Assembly (NCBI GenBank): GCA_016617855.1 | Contig: JAECUM010011080.1 | Span: 29,420-93,419, forward strand | Direction: 5' to 3' | DNA length: 64,000 bases | Origin: Megalonaias nervosa | Lineage: Eukaryota; Mollusca; Bivalvia; Unionida; Unionidae | Part shown: piece after piece, positions 12,701-22,659 of the stretch | Layout of the letters: each line of letters begins with the position of its first letter | How positions within the stretch are numbered: position 1 is the stretch's first letter | The notes under the pieces: generated by a model | The model's input: only the letters and a program-made list of their open reading frames with translations | What the model was told of the DNA's origin: nothing | Database searches by the model: none | Position numbers and translations under genes: made by a program

Positions 12701-13226
12701 TACAGCATTTTTTGTTTTTAATTTTTTGAGGGAGATCGACGTACAAACTACCGCGAAGCACGTTATATTTTGCTGTGTGAAATAAAACTTCTTATATCAT
12801 TTCAAATTTCCAACCCGATCCTGATGCAGTAAATTCTTCTAATTTTTTGTTTATTTCTTGATGTATTTCATCGGCGACCATGGCAATATTTGTTCTAGTT
12901 AATAGTTTTCTCGATTTTGCTGTTAAATATGGTTCTGAAATTTCGCTGTCAAAACTTTTTCTTTCAAAAATTACATCAAGTACATTCTCAACTGCATGTA
13001 ACTTTGATAAAATCATATGATATTGGACTATAAGTTTGATACTTTTATGAGCAGCAAGTTCTTTTGATATAACAGGTTGTAAAAGATGAAATAAATTTGT
13101 GGAGCTAAAATTTGCTAAAATATTGTGATCATCAAGTTTGTAACTATTATCGTAACCGGAAAATGCTGTAGCAATTTTTTCTGATTTGATAATGCTCTTT
13201 TTAGCAATATCTCGCAATTGTAACAT
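9721..13226 (-). pseudogene. Protein-primed type B DNA polymerase (Polinton PolB), broken
   Basis: This replicates the element from its ends by protein priming. Five consecutive minus-strand segments total about 1,160 codons, the usual size. The N-terminal region (12,792-13,226, then 11,886-12,761) ends in exonuclease motif I (FVIYADFECLL). The next segment (11,421-11,870) has a Cys/His cluster and Exo II (HNFRGYDSH). Exo III (YLKTDVLLLADVFE) is in 11,057-11,494. The polymerase domain (9,721-11,022) has motif A (YLDCVNLYG), motif B (KLMNNSVFGKTMEN) and motif C (FTDTDSLVY). Breaks: in-frame TAA near 12,775, in-frame TGA near 11,874, frameshift near 11,490, in-frame TAA near 11,055 plus a frameshift near 11,010. 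Catalytic aspartates are retained, so decay is recent. Confidence 0.95.
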
Positions 13227-13300
13227 TATGTATATATATATAGTAATATTTTATATTTAATTGAATTTTTTTTAATTAGAGATGTGAAATCCTTATAGTA

Positions 13301-14125
13301 TAATGACAGAAATTTTGAGATATTTGAGATTGACGGCGGAAGAGAAGAATTTTATCATGTACATCCAAAGTACAATTTATATGCAGCAAATATGTTAGGT
13401 TCTGTTATTAACATAATATCTAAACAATCTGTTGGCACACCAACGCCAGCTGGAATGATAATTTCAGTAAAAGGCGATAATACAGAAAGAATTAAAATGT
13501 TTAGAAAAGATTTTATTTATACTTTGTTTTGCGACGATATTCCAGAAGGGCAGCGAGTTTATCGAGTAAATAGCGCAGTTACTGATGATAATATTGAAAA
13601 TTTATCGTTACAAAATGAATTTCAACTTCACCCAGTATTTGATCTATATGAGGCAAATGATCGAGGAATTATTCGACATAAAAAAACAAAAAAAGTTATT
13701 GGAAATTTAGATAAACATGGTTATATTAATGTTAATGTACGTGGAACTTAAACAGATTTTATTAATTATAGAGCACACCGTTTCGTCTTTGAAACTTTTA
13801 ACGGACTAATACATAATGGTTTAGTTATTGATCATAAAAATGGTATTAAAACAGATAATCGTTTGGAAAATTTAGATGTGGTTACGCCAAAAGAAAACAC
13901 AAGACGTGGAGCTGGTTCTGATGGTTCTAATTTTAAAAATCAATAAAGATCAGTTGTTTCAATAAATTTAGAAACTGGGGAAGAAATGAAATTTAGATCA
14001 ATTTACTCTGCGGCAGAATATCATAAAATTGACAGCAAATCAGTAAAGATGTAGCTGATAATGTACAAAAATCAGCAACGTCAATGTTGACATTTGATAG
14101 ATTTAATTTTAAGTACGATAACTAA
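13301..14125 (+). pseudogene. HNH homing-endonuclease-like gene (Element 1), broken
   Basis: This lies between PolB and the integrase on the opposite strand. After an N-terminal region of about 100 codons, a NUMOD-like stretch (VFDLYEANDRGIIRHK) leads to an HNH core with HRFVFETFNG, then VIDHKNG and NRLENLDVVTP, as in phage-type HNH endonucleases, and to a C-terminal repeat-like tail. Breaks: a frame change near the start, in-frame TAA at 13,749-13,751 and 13,944-13,946, and a frameshift near 14,045. Element 2 has a homologue at 42,904-43,311. Such genes are selfish or nicking endonucleases; its role in the element is not known. Confidence 0.8.
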
Positions 14126-14389
14126 TGATATTTTCTAGATCATTTCGAGTAAGACAATTATGACTAAATTCCATAATATCATCTCATTTAAATCGTAATG
14201 TCATCATTTTATTTGTGTCAAGTTTTATTTTTTCTGCTACTGTTAATAAAAGTCTGTCAGATTCACCTAATGTTATAATAACATCAACAAAATAAAAACT
14301 GTTTCCCAACAAACAATTTCGAATTGCCTCAGCTAATTCTTTGTGATTTGGTATATTAACTCTTTAATGATATTTTATTTCTCCAAACA
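14124..14389 (-). pseudogene. Small unknown Element 1 gene remnant
   Basis: On the minus strand an ATG near 14,387 opens a frame of about 88 codons running to 14,124, interrupted by a TAA shortly after the start and a TGA about 20 codons from the end. Between the stops the reading frame codes for an amphipathic protein with leucine-rich stretches (KELAEAIRNCLLGN, SDRLLLTVAEKI). It lies tail to tail with the HNH gene. No domain recognised. The continuity of the frame across two stops is the only support. Confidence 0.35.
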
Positions 14390-14428
14390 TCTTATTATTT
14401 ATTAATTAGACAAAAGATTATTATAATA

Positions 14429-14841
14429 ATGAACTTGATTGAAAGACTAGCTGAATTATATTCGGGAGATTTTGTTTTAGTTTCAAATTTTACATTAGAA
14501 AATTCTATTTGTGATAGATTTGCTAGGTATACTGAAAATGATATTTTGCATAACGATGACGACGAAGATGAAGATGACGTTGTTGTTAGTAAAAAAAATT
14601 AAGCAGACCAACAACTGGGCGATATGATGTTAAATACCATGTTGCTAAAAAAATAATAAAATTTAATTTTACTATCACAGAGCATCAAATATTTTGGAAA
14701 CTTATAAAACCTTTTTTAAAGGTAAAACTAACTGGACAACAAAGAAATATAAAATACGATTTTATTTTTGTTAAAATATTTAATTTAATGCCAGTCGATG
14801 ATGCAAGAAAATTACATTCATTTCTCTGTGTAAACCAGTAA
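14429..14841 (+). pseudogene. Unknown acidic-linker protein of Element 1, frameshifted
   Basis: An ATG at 14,429 starts about 50 codons ending in a run of Asp/Glu residues (DDDEDEDD) and a TAA at about 14,600. A second frame continues without stops to 14,841 and encodes a lysine-rich, aromatic protein segment (GRYDVKYHVAKK, EHQIFWKLIKPFL). The frames most likely belong to one gene of about 135 codons broken by an indel in the A-run at 14,591-14,598. It faces the integrase 3' end. No known family recognised. Confidence 0.45.
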
Positions 14842-14886
14842 AATGTAAATCAGTACTAATAAAATACGAAAAAATTTATAATAATA

Positions 14887-15796
14887 TTATTCAATCGGCT
14901 TAGTGGGTACCCAGCTATTAAATGTATCGCCATATCCACGCCATTTGACTAAACTTTTGTTGGCGCGCTTTTTAATAACTTTTTCAATAACAAATATATC
15001 TTGTTCTGTTTTCTGAAGTTCTTGCTCGTAAAAACTGCCAGTTATAGGTTCACCTAATAAATCTTTTAACGAGTATGTAACTGGTATTGTTAAAAGTATT
15101 TTATCAACAACAAATACTTCTTCGCTCCAGTTATGAGTATATCCTTTTTCAAATGTTTTTTTCGTTAGAGAAATTCTAACTTTATCACCAACTTTAAATT
15201 TATGTCTCCGGTACATATTTTCGTTGGCTAATATTGGATTTGCAATCACGTCGTTTGGCGATATTTTTAGGGATCTGTGTTTTGTGTTATTATACTGGTC
15301 AACAATTTTTTTGTAAATTGTCAATATATTTACTCGCATTTTTAGCTGTTAAATATTTGTGAATTTTTTCGTTGAGCGTGCGATTAAATCTTTCAACAAT
15401 GACGTTTTTTCCCTCATTTCCTGCGACATATTTTTTAATGTTAGTTTGTTCTAAAAACTGTTCGAATTTTTTATTAAAAAACTCTACTCCATGATCAGTC
15501 CAGATTCTATTTGGTTTTCTTTCTGCGTTAACAATTTGTTTTAATGCATCAGTTATTGATGTTCCTGTTTTATCTGAAACTGGTATACTAAACGCGTATT
15601 TACTAAAAACATCTACAACATTAAAATGATATCTCTTGTTATCATTAAACTGAGCTAGATTTGACATATCAACTAAATTTATCGCCCAGATATCACCAAC
15701 GGCATTTGCGACAACTTTACGTTGCGGAAACTTTTTTTTAGGTTTGTGCACCTCAGACGCTAGCGTCTTCGAGGCAAGATCATCATATAATTCTTT
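14887..15796 (-). pseudogene. RVE-type integrase with C-terminal chromodomain (Element 1), broken
   Basis: This is the DDE recombinase that inserts Polintons with 6-bp duplications. The core lies in 15,299-15,751: the second acidic residue is in WTDHGVEFFN and the third in VERFNRTLNE. The expected first aspartate, two residues before LVDM, reads Asn (WAINLVDM), so the triad appears lost. A frameshift near 15,320 leads into the C-terminal part (14,887-15,339), which ends in a chromodomain (VIEKVIKKRANKSLVKWRGY). There is no ATG for the integrase: its frame is open back to the TGA at 15,797-15,799 and is in frame with the upstream PLA2 gene. A 14-bp palindrome centred on GCTAGC lies at 15,755-15,768. 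Confidence 0.9.
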
Positions 15797-16156
15797 TCAG
15801 AGACCTAATTTATATTTTGCTCCAATAAAACCATGAACCAGCCTTCGGTCAACACGTTCTCGCATATTTACAGGTTTCATATCACGAAGTTCGCCTAACA
15901 TTACTTTATCGCAGCTGTGTTTATTTTGTTCGTTGTCTGGACGTTCAATGTCTCTGTAGCAGATATCACGGCGCATCGCTATTGCATCAACTTGATTGTA
16001 AGGCTCTTGTCCTGGCAGCGGATTATCGTTTTCGTCAAGTTGTTTATCAAGAGGATTATAAGGTCCAGTATATTTATGACCTGGCAATGTCCAACCGCCT
16101 TTTGGTTTCGGCAATTTGCCAATTAATTTATGTATATCTATACCAAAACCAATTAT
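15797..16156 (-). CDS. PLA2-like (parvovirus-VP1-type) domain protein, catalytic His lost
   Basis: A secreted-PLA2-type fold as used by parvoviruses to breach endosomes during entry, and found in many animal Polintons. The calcium loop is visible (YTGPYNPLD) and is followed by the helix that normally carries the His-Asp pair. Here it reads MRRDICYRD, so the histidine is replaced by arginine and activity is doubtful. The frame is open upstream to 16,156 without an ATG; a TTG at 16,114 is the first alternative. The TGA stop at 15,797 is in frame with the integrase, so the two may have been one PLA2-integrase polypeptide. The C-terminus is basic. Confidence 0.85.
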   Translation of the reverse strand: MIGFGIDIHKLIGKLPKPKGGWTLPGHKYTGPYNPLDKQLDENDNPLPGQEPYNQVDAIAMRRDICYRDIERPDNEQNKHSCDKVMLGELRDMKPVNMRERVDRRLVHGFIGAKYKLGL

Positions 16157-16157
16157 T

Positions 16158-16244
16158 TATCTGTTGTTGCATTTCTGACAATATGTAACAATTTTATTTT
16201 GCTCAAGACATACATCTCTATCACAATCGCACTCGCATGTCATT
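16158..16244 (-). CDS. Possible cysteine-rich micropeptide
   Basis: A 28-codon ORF with an ATG sits in the gap between the DUF5679-like gene and PLA2. It carries six cysteines in a C-x-C-x-C, C and C-x-x-C arrangement (TCECDCDRDVC near the start, YCQKC near the end). The spacing could bind zinc. It may be a genuine small gene or a leftover zinc-finger piece of a neighbour. Confidence 0.3.
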
Positions 16245-16249
16245 ATTTA

Positions 16250-16468
16250 TTAATCATCTACTAAAATAATCTCCCTGATGTTGTCAGTGCAACCCGCTCC
16301 GGACAACTTTGTTGTTGGCAGTGGCGATAATTTCTTTAAAAACATACTTTTTCTTTTTCCACAGATTGCACAAATACTTTTCAGGATTATTCTATTATTT
16401 TTTGCTTTTTCTGTTTTTTCATCTTTATTTTCTGTTTTAGTTTTACACTTAAGACAATATGTTGACAT
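16250..16468 (-). CDS. DUF5679-like small zinc-binding protein
   Basis: A 72-codon ORF starting MSTYCLKCKTKTE. Two C-x-x-C knuckles (YCLKC at residues 4-8; ICAICGKRK at about 32-40) are separated by a Lys/Asn-rich linker, the layout of the DUF5679 zinc-ribbon family found in many large and mid-sized DNA viruses and Polintons. It lies between the protease and PLA2 genes on the same strand. In Element 2 the equivalent domain is fused to PLA2. Its role is unknown; DNA or RNA binding is a reasonable guess. The tail after residue 50 lacks a recognisable motif. Confidence 0.75.
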   Translation of the reverse strand: MSTYCLKCKTKTENKDEKTEKAKNNRIILKSICAICGKRKSMFLKKLSPLPTTKLSGAGCTDNIREIILVDD

Positions 16469-16483
16469 TTTATATCAATGAGT

Positions 16484-16941
16484 TTAGATAAAATTAATTG
16501 CAATCTCATAATTAGCGTGAGAAGGTTGTTTGTCAAATTGCAAAATAAACTTTAAAAAATCTGGATTTATGGTCATCTGTTTAATGAACATTACGCAATA
16601 GTATCCACAAGCAGAAGTTCCAACTGGTTGAATTTGATTAGACGAATAATTTATTATTTTCGCAAGAGACTTCGTCTCTGGAGACTTTGTCTCTTGAATT
16701 CTACTCATATATTTTTTTATTGCGTCACTTGATGGAATTCCGAACGAGTCAAAATACTTGTTATCACAAACAGCTACCCAATGTGTGCCAGATCCGTCAT
16801 TAAAATCTTGTATATTTAAAACACACGAACCTGGCGGCTCTAGCGACATAAGTTCATCTTTAAAATAACCTCCAGTGAAATTTTTTTTACTTTTTTTAGT
16901 TTATCAAGTATATCAAAATTACTTAACGCGGCCGACTTCAT
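16484..16941 (-). pseudogene. Adenain-like cysteine protease (virion maturation), one frameshift
   Basis: The C48-type protease cleaves capsid precursor proteins during assembly. The catalytic His is in GSGTHWVAV, the acidic residue in KYFDSFG, and the Gln and Cys in QPVGTSACGYYC, so the active-site set is complete in the 16,484-16,849 frame. The likely start is the ATG at 16,941; from there the frame breaks in the T8 tract at 16,881-16,888 (plus strand) before joining the catalytic frame. The first codons overlap the end of the upstream small basic protein. The length of about 150 codons is at the short end for adenains. Element 2 has a homologue at 37,060-37,500. Confidence 0.9.
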
Positions 16942-17103
16942 CTCTTTGTTCCTGGCAAATTAGTCCTCGTCCTAACAGCCCTGGCAATAGACTTCCCGCC
17001 AATCCTGCTACTAATGGAGCTATTGGAATAAATCCACCTTTTTGCCTCGGTCGTGTCTTTTTTTCGTCGTTGTCTTTCTTTTTACCGTTTTTCGTTTAGG
17101 CAT
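16919..17103 (-). pseudogene. Small basic virion protein (pX-like), one frameshift
   Basis: An ATG at 17,103 opens a very basic N-terminus (MPKRKTVKRKTTTKKR). A frame change in the run near 17,040 leads to a glycine/leucine-rich segment (LAGSLLPGLLGRGL) that stops at 16,919. A basic arm followed by a Gly/Leu hydrophobic stretch is typical of adenovirus pX-type core peptides and of small proteins between the capsid and protease genes in Polintons. The assignment is by composition and position only. Confidence 0.5.
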
Positions 17104-17114
17104 TATATTTATCT

Positions 17115-17507
17115 TTAGATAAAAATATTCTTTATTCCATGACCCTCAACTGCTTTTTTCGTTGCGCCAGATACTGCTCCAGACGCTGCTGCTAATCCTA
17201 ATGTACCTAACACCGGCAAAAGTTTTGGTATTAATGTTCTGGCCATTACAGATAGTGCCGGACAGAAGAAACCACCTTGTTTTAACATTGCTGTTATTTG
17301 TGCGGCACTTAAATTTAAAACAAAAGGTTTGCCGCGGTTATGCTTATTTACTTGTTTTTTGGTTAACATTAATTTTGTTAAAGTACCAAAACACCTGTGT
17401 TAAGGTTGATTTTTAATGATACTTGTCTTTTCTTTGCAACAGCAGCTACTAATATTTTTAACTTGACCATCAGTCAAATATATTTCTTTTACAATATACT
17501 TTGTCAT
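17115..17507 (-). pseudogene. Conserved small Polinton virion protein with alanine/glycine-rich tail
   Basis: Read from the ATG at 17,507, the gene passes through three frames (breaks near 17,455 and 17,380) and ends at 17,115. The first part has LTDGQ, the last LTKKQ and LNLSAAQITAMLKQGG, i.e. repeated short L-T/S-x-x-Q helices. It ends in a hydrophobic segment (LIPKLLPVLGTLGLAAASG). This layout is common to a small protein found next to the capsid gene in animal Polintons. The Element 2 counterpart is 36,607-36,998 (LTPGQIAMLQSVLKK). It is probably a minor virion or membrane-active component, by analogy with adenovirus pVI/pX. Confidence 0.6.
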
Positions 17508-17543
17508 CTTATTATTAAAGTTACAGATTAAACTTAAAGTTTT

Positions 17544-19081
17544 TCAAACTTGTACCGACATTTTACCTTCGATAAAGTCAATCGTAATAGTTCTGTCGCT
17601 GATCAATAACGCGTACACGTATAACTGCGCCACTGGAACTGCTCCTAATGTCCAAGTAATTTGAATATCAGCAGTTGAAATTACATCTCTTTCATTTTGT
17701 TTACTAACATCAAAATAAAGTATCGGATAAAGTGTACGAAATTCCTCTACTGATATCTGAGATCCGTCTCCAACATCTTGATATTTTTGTACTGCGTCGA
17801 GTAGGTACATGTAAGGTCGAGTAATATTTTTATTAGCGTCATCTGCAAAATTGCATTCTATTGCTCGCTCTTGATATTGCTTTGAATTTATTCTAGCATA
17901 TATTCGTCTAACATCAGCATTATCAAATATTGCATTATTTTGTTGTTGGTTACCACGTCGCGCCCGTTGTTGAAATACAACAAATATGGCTTTTGTTCAG
18001 TTGACGTTGTTGTGACTCGCCATGTGTAGTCTGTGGTATTTGGAACTGCTGTTTGATATATTTTATGTTGCTGAAAATGAATCTTCTTTGTGCGGTTTTT
18101 AAGAACATCATCTAATTCGAGAGATTTCGAAACTGTCGGCGTTATTCGTGGCATCCACACCGCAAGTTTGTTGATGATAAACTGTACATCAACTCCACCA
18201 GATCGAAATAAACAATTATTTTGTTCTGATCGATCTAAAATAAGTATATGTTTAACTCCACGAAATACTTTATTATAGTCCCTGCAAAAACCAAATATTG
18301 TGTTTAGTGGCAGCATCATTGTAATTTGACGTGTTTCTGCTGCAAGTGCCTTTATCTTAGCATAACCCTTATTATAACGTTTATTTCTTACGCTAATTAC
18401 GTTATTAATAAAACCTAACATTGTAGTACCGTCAGCAGCCACAGCTGGTGGTGCTATACCAAGATTATTACAAGCTGCAGTAAGTGAGGTTCTTATAGCG
18501 TCTGCATTAGCGGCTGCATCTGGTGCGTCTATGCCAAAATTGACAGCATTAGCGATAAGAAAATCTCTTACAATTACAGCATTTGCAGCAGCATTAGCTC
18601 CAGCAACTAACGCTACTCTTAAAATAAATTCATTTATCGCAGGAATTATTGCACCAGCTCCAGTATTTTTAAACCACATCATATTAATTGCAGTTGATTT
18701 GGAGTAATCATCGGAAAACGAAATAGTATTTAAGATTGTACTTGTAACTTGTAAGTGACTTGAAATATCTTCAACAGTTTGATTGGCTAGCTGATATCGA
18801 GCACTTTTAAATAAACACCAACCATCATTTGTAAGAGCTACTTCTGTTCCAGCTGCAATTTCGGCAGGTGGAACAGCTACTGTCATAATCTGGCCACGAA
18901 CTTCTAACATTGCTTTATGAGGCAGTAGAAATATGTCATCGTCTCGAGTATTAAATGTTCTGACGCCAGCTTTATTTGGTTCGTTAGAATTTTCATCGAG
19001 ATATTCAATATATTCAAATTCTGTTACCTTATCGTCTGTGTCATAAATTTCTGCTAAATCGAGATAATTTTTTACAGACAT
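17544..19081 (-). pseudogene. Major capsid protein (double jelly-roll), one frameshift
   Basis: A 397-codon frame (17,888-19,081) is followed after a frame change near 17,890 by a second frame (to 17,544), about 505 codons in all. The N-terminal part (TFNTRDDDIFLLPHKAML) matches the start of Polinton/adintovirus capsid proteins. The final segment (PILYFDVSKQ to SDRTITID) is matched by the Element 2 copy at 36,147-36,545. Another shared block is SFSDDYSKSTAINMMW. Residues about 150-235 are an alanine-rich insertion with two related repeats that Element 2 lacks. It sits between the pVI-like gene and small virion genes. It should form the hexon-like trimer of the capsid. Confidence 0.85.
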
Positions 19082-19130
19082 TTTTTTATTTATTAGGTTA
19101 TATAAAATTTTGTCATCAACGATAGCGAAG

Positions 19131-19481
19131 CTATTTCGGTGTTGTTACTTTAGATATTAATTTTTTTATAATTTGTTCTCCTCGTGGTGATAAAAGTTTT
19201 ATTGTTGTTGTTATCATTGCGCGTTGGGTTTCTTTAGTTGGTGCGATTTCTGAAATAGCTTGTTTTATTGTAGGTACACCGCTTTTTATTTTATCAGCTA
19301 TCTTTTGTCCCACAGCAGTTCCAGCAGCAGATGCAGCTCCAGTTGCAAAAGCTTCTGATGCGTCAAGTGCAATTGGTGCAACTTTATGAGCTATTCCAGG
19401 AACATTTTCTATAATTTTAGCAAATATATTTCCCAAAAATCCTCCGACTATTTTTCTTCGATAAACTTTTTTCTGTTTCAT
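19131..19481 (-). CDS. pVI-like small virion protein
   Basis: A 116-codon intact ORF with a basic start (MKQKKVYRRKIVGGFLG), an amphipathic glycine/alanine-rich middle (residues 14-62) and a lysine-rich C-terminus. The G-G-F-L-G-N-I-F block followed by a long helical Ala/Ile region is the pattern of a minor capsid or membrane-lytic protein encoded just upstream of the capsid gene in Polintons. Element 2 has the equivalent at 34,889-35,330 (GDGLGDVVQGLFK). Function in membrane penetration or capsid cementing is inferred from adenovirus pVI. Confidence 0.6.
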   Translation of the reverse strand: MKQKKVYRRKIVGGFLGNIFAKIIENVPGIAHKVAPIALDASEAFATGAASAAGTAVGQKIADKIKSGVPTIKQAISEIAPTKETQRAMITTTIKLLSPRGEQIIKKLISKVTTPK

Positions 19482-19569
19482 TATATCTGAGGTTGTATAA
19501 TTTTATAACCAAATCTTTCGCATTATAATTTACTAAAAATCTTTTAGTTTTTCTTAGAAAATATGTTTA

Positions 19570-20331
19570 CTAGTGTTCGCTTAAGTGTAAATAATAAGTA
19601 ACAATTTCATTATTAAAATCCAGTTGTCGTCCAGACTGATCTGTCAATTGCATATTTACTTTTGTTATTTGATTTTCAACGTTTAACGGATGATAAATAA
19701 TATGACGTGGACTAATTTGTATAAGAGAACCTGGTGAAACGTCTGGTGAAAAACTGTATATCGTTTGTTCTTTACTACCCTTAGTTGAGTAAGATCCAGA
19801 TGCAATAGAGCAATTTATTAATATTGAGTTTACATCAGTTATATTCACTGGCAGTTGACCGTCATACGTTAAGGGATTATCGCGATCAAGAGCAGGATAT
19901 ACATAATTATAAAATCCTATTAGTGGTGCGATACTTGTTTGCGATAAAAGAATAATTGTTAGATTTTTTGATGTTATTCTAGCGGGTAACGTATTATAAT
20001 TTGGTGTAAGCCCACAACTATCAGCGATACCTCCATTTTTTGTTATAAGTTCTTTTATTATTTTATTTAGATCAGTTACGTTGTAGGCTCATTGTGGAAT
20101 TTTAATTGTTTTCCACGTGACAAATGGTGGAGTGCGTATAGGAATAGTAAATGCAAATTCATCGCTTACTGCAGTTTTTACATTAGCCATAGAATTCCAA
20201 CATGTGCAGAAAATTAGCCCAATTTCATATTGTTTTTCACGATCTAGTTCTATTGGTGGAATATACTTTACATAAAAATTTGAGCTATCTTTATCAAATT
20301 GGCTAGAGTCTAGTAATAATGTTGCTGACAT
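19570..20331 (-). pseudogene. Penton-like minor capsid protein, one in-frame stop
   Basis: A single frame of 253 codons runs from ATG at 20,331 to 19,570, broken only by a TGA at 20,089-20,091. The N-terminus (MSATLLLDSSQFDKDSSNF) and the C-terminal signature (VNMQLTDQSGRQLDFNNE) are the hallmarks of the Polinton single jelly-roll minor capsid protein that caps five-fold vertices. Element 2 contains both parts at 39,354-39,770 and 40,424-40,786. It lies between the coiled-coil gene and the pVI-like gene on the same strand. Confidence 0.85.
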
Positions 20332-20372
20332 TTTTTTAATATAAAATTGTTATATTAAATCATTATACAAAT

Positions 20373-21880
20373 TTATAAAATTAAATCTCGATGTAAAGTT
20401 TCGTATTCGTCAGATGTTAATAAATTTTCCGATCTCAAATTATCAATTATGTCAATAATTTCATTGTCAATTTCAGCACCAACATTTCCAGCTTCTTTTG
20501 ATGATATCAACAACATTAATCTGCCAATCATTTCAGTAATTGATACAAATATTTTAACTCCAGTTCCTGTTTTTTCTTTTTCAATTTTCTTTAATCGCTC
20601 ATTATCATAATGTCTAAATAATTTAAAAAAAGTGTACCCTCCTTTTTCAACATACTTTTTATCTCTAAATTTTGATGCAGTATTTTTAAAAACACTAGCA
20701 ATAACAGAATTTCTAGCTCTTTGATAAATTTTTTTAATATCTTTTATTTCAGCTGTATCAATTTCTCTGCAGGTAAATTTATCTTTATCTCTGATATCAA
20801 CTAATTTTTTTAAATAGATCTTTGAATTTATCTTCTTTCCAATTATAAATATTTTCAGCGTCAGAAATTTCATAATTTTCCATAAAAGCAAAATATTCCG
20901 AATCCATTATTTCTTCTTTTAGTCGATTTTTATATTTGTTACGATATCTTTCATTATCTTCATCAACTGGTTTTGTAAATCTTCTTCAGTCATCGTCATA
21001 GGACCTACTGGTCTAAAAAACGTATATTTTTCTTGTCTTTCATCGATTGATTCTACTACAGTACTTAAGCTATTATTGTGATGACCGTGTATGTTACTTT
21101 TTATATTTTTAATAGCCTTAATATAAAGATCAGCAATAATTCCATGTCGATATAACTTAATGCTATCATGGTAATTTCTATTTTCTAAAACTACTTTGTC
21201 TAAATGCTCCTTACTATTTTCTTTTATTTTTTTTAGATCCTCAATTATTTCGTCTTCTTTAAAATCATCTTTTCTAACATTATGTACTTTACACCCTCAA
21301 AGTTATATCTTTTATTGAAATCTTCATATTCGTCATCTTTTATTTTGCTATCTATATTTTCTAAATCATATTCAAATCTTCTTTTTTCTTCTGTAATTTC
21401 CCTCTCTCTTCTAAGTTGTTCTTCTTCTTTTAACCTTCTTTCAATTGGTCTAACTACTGCTGTTTCTGCTAATCTTTGTTGAAGTTCTAGTGGATTATTT
21501 ATCAGCCGATCTGTTTCAGCTTGCCTTGCAACAGGATTAACTATATTTGCTGCAAGTGCCTCGACTAATATTCTTTTTTCTTCTTCAGATTTTTCAATAA
21601 TTTTTCCAACAGCCGTTTCTTGATATTTTTTAATTGATCCTAGTAAACCTTCTTCTTGTCTTCTTTTAAATTCTTCTTCTGACAGTGGTTTAGTTTCAGG
21701 TTGTTTTCCAAGTATAGCTTCAGTGACTGGTTTGAGAGCGGCTGCTGCTGTTTCTGCTGCAGCCACTTGACCACGTCGTGCTTGTGGGATCATCTGCCTA
21801 TGTTCAGCTTTAGATTTAACAAGTTTTTTTTTTATAGATTTTCTATATGTTTTCTGTACTTTGCTTGTCTTTCCATTTTA
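20373..21880 (-). pseudogene. Large coiled-coil virion-associated protein, several frameshifts
   Basis: The gene reads through at least four frame segments from about 21,880 to 20,373, roughly 490 codons. It has a lysine-rich start, then AAAETAAAALKPVTEAI (about 21,710-21,760), a long Glu/Arg/Lys coiled coil (RRLKEEEQLRREREITEEKR), and a C-terminal globular part that ends EYETLHRDLIL. Frame changes lie near 21,830, 21,285, 20,990 and 20,810, several at A/T runs. Element 2 has a shorter relative at 33,972-34,880 sharing the LFKPVTE block. It is located between ATPase and penton genes. Probably structural; no enzymatic motif. Confidence 0.55.
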
Positions 21881-21912
21881 TTATATATAAATTTTATAAA
21901 ACTAACAAAAAC

Positions 21913-22586
21913 TTACTGTATATATTTTTCAATACAGCATCGAAACATTTTACTCGTATCATTTGTTAATTTATCGAACAAAAAAAGTCATATTTATTTG
22001 ACGTTGTTTGATGATATAATTCAATAAATTTAACTCTTGTTACATCGCCACATTGCTCGTTCGCGACATTTCTAACGTCAGCATTGTCCAGTCCTGGAAA
22101 TAATATAAAACAACCAGTATTTCGCCTAATAAATCTGTCAACATTATAAAAACCTTGGGCGAGATAAATAGAATTACATTTTTATTACGTGATAATGAAA
22201 ACTATGGTCTTATTTTATTCATTTCCTCGTTGTTTAGCGGAATATCATCAAAAACAACTATCTTATGTTCGGACGAATCAAATTGATTAACTGGAACAAG
22301 TTCTTCTGGTTGTTTAATAATAAAAAAATCTTCACCAGCCTCAAGATCATCACGAAGTTTGTCATTATAATTGTTAAGTAGCTCGTACTTATCCTGTTGT
22401 GGATTAATTGTGTAAATATAAACGCGATCGTAGTTAAAATTATCTCCGAGAAGTAATTTCATAAGCAAGTTTGTTTTCCCCGACCCAGTTCTTCCAACGA
22501 TAAGATAATGACAATCTGGAAGTTCGTTTTCATGTTTGTTTCACCAACCGCTTTGTATCAAAATTTAATATCGACGATTTTGCCAT
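21913..22586 (-). pseudogene. FtsK/HerA-type DNA packaging ATPase, broken
   Basis: This pumps the genome into the capsid. An ATG at 22,586 starts MAKSSILNFD. After a frame change near 22,540 the Walker A motif is intact (VGRTGSGKTNLLMK), and Walker B is KIVVFDDIP near 22,240. The frame ends at 22,202, and the homologous C-terminal part continues in another frame from about 22,175 (YLAQGFYNVDRFIRRNT) with an in-frame TAA near 21,976 and a last stop at 21,913. Walker motifs are preserved. It is the rightmost minus-strand gene, divergent from the fibre gene with a 73-bp gap. Confidence 0.85.
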
Positions 22587-22659
22587 TGTTTATTATATAA
22601 TTTTATGTTATATTAAACTGACTAATGTTGACAATTTTTTGTAGGACAATAAATAAATA

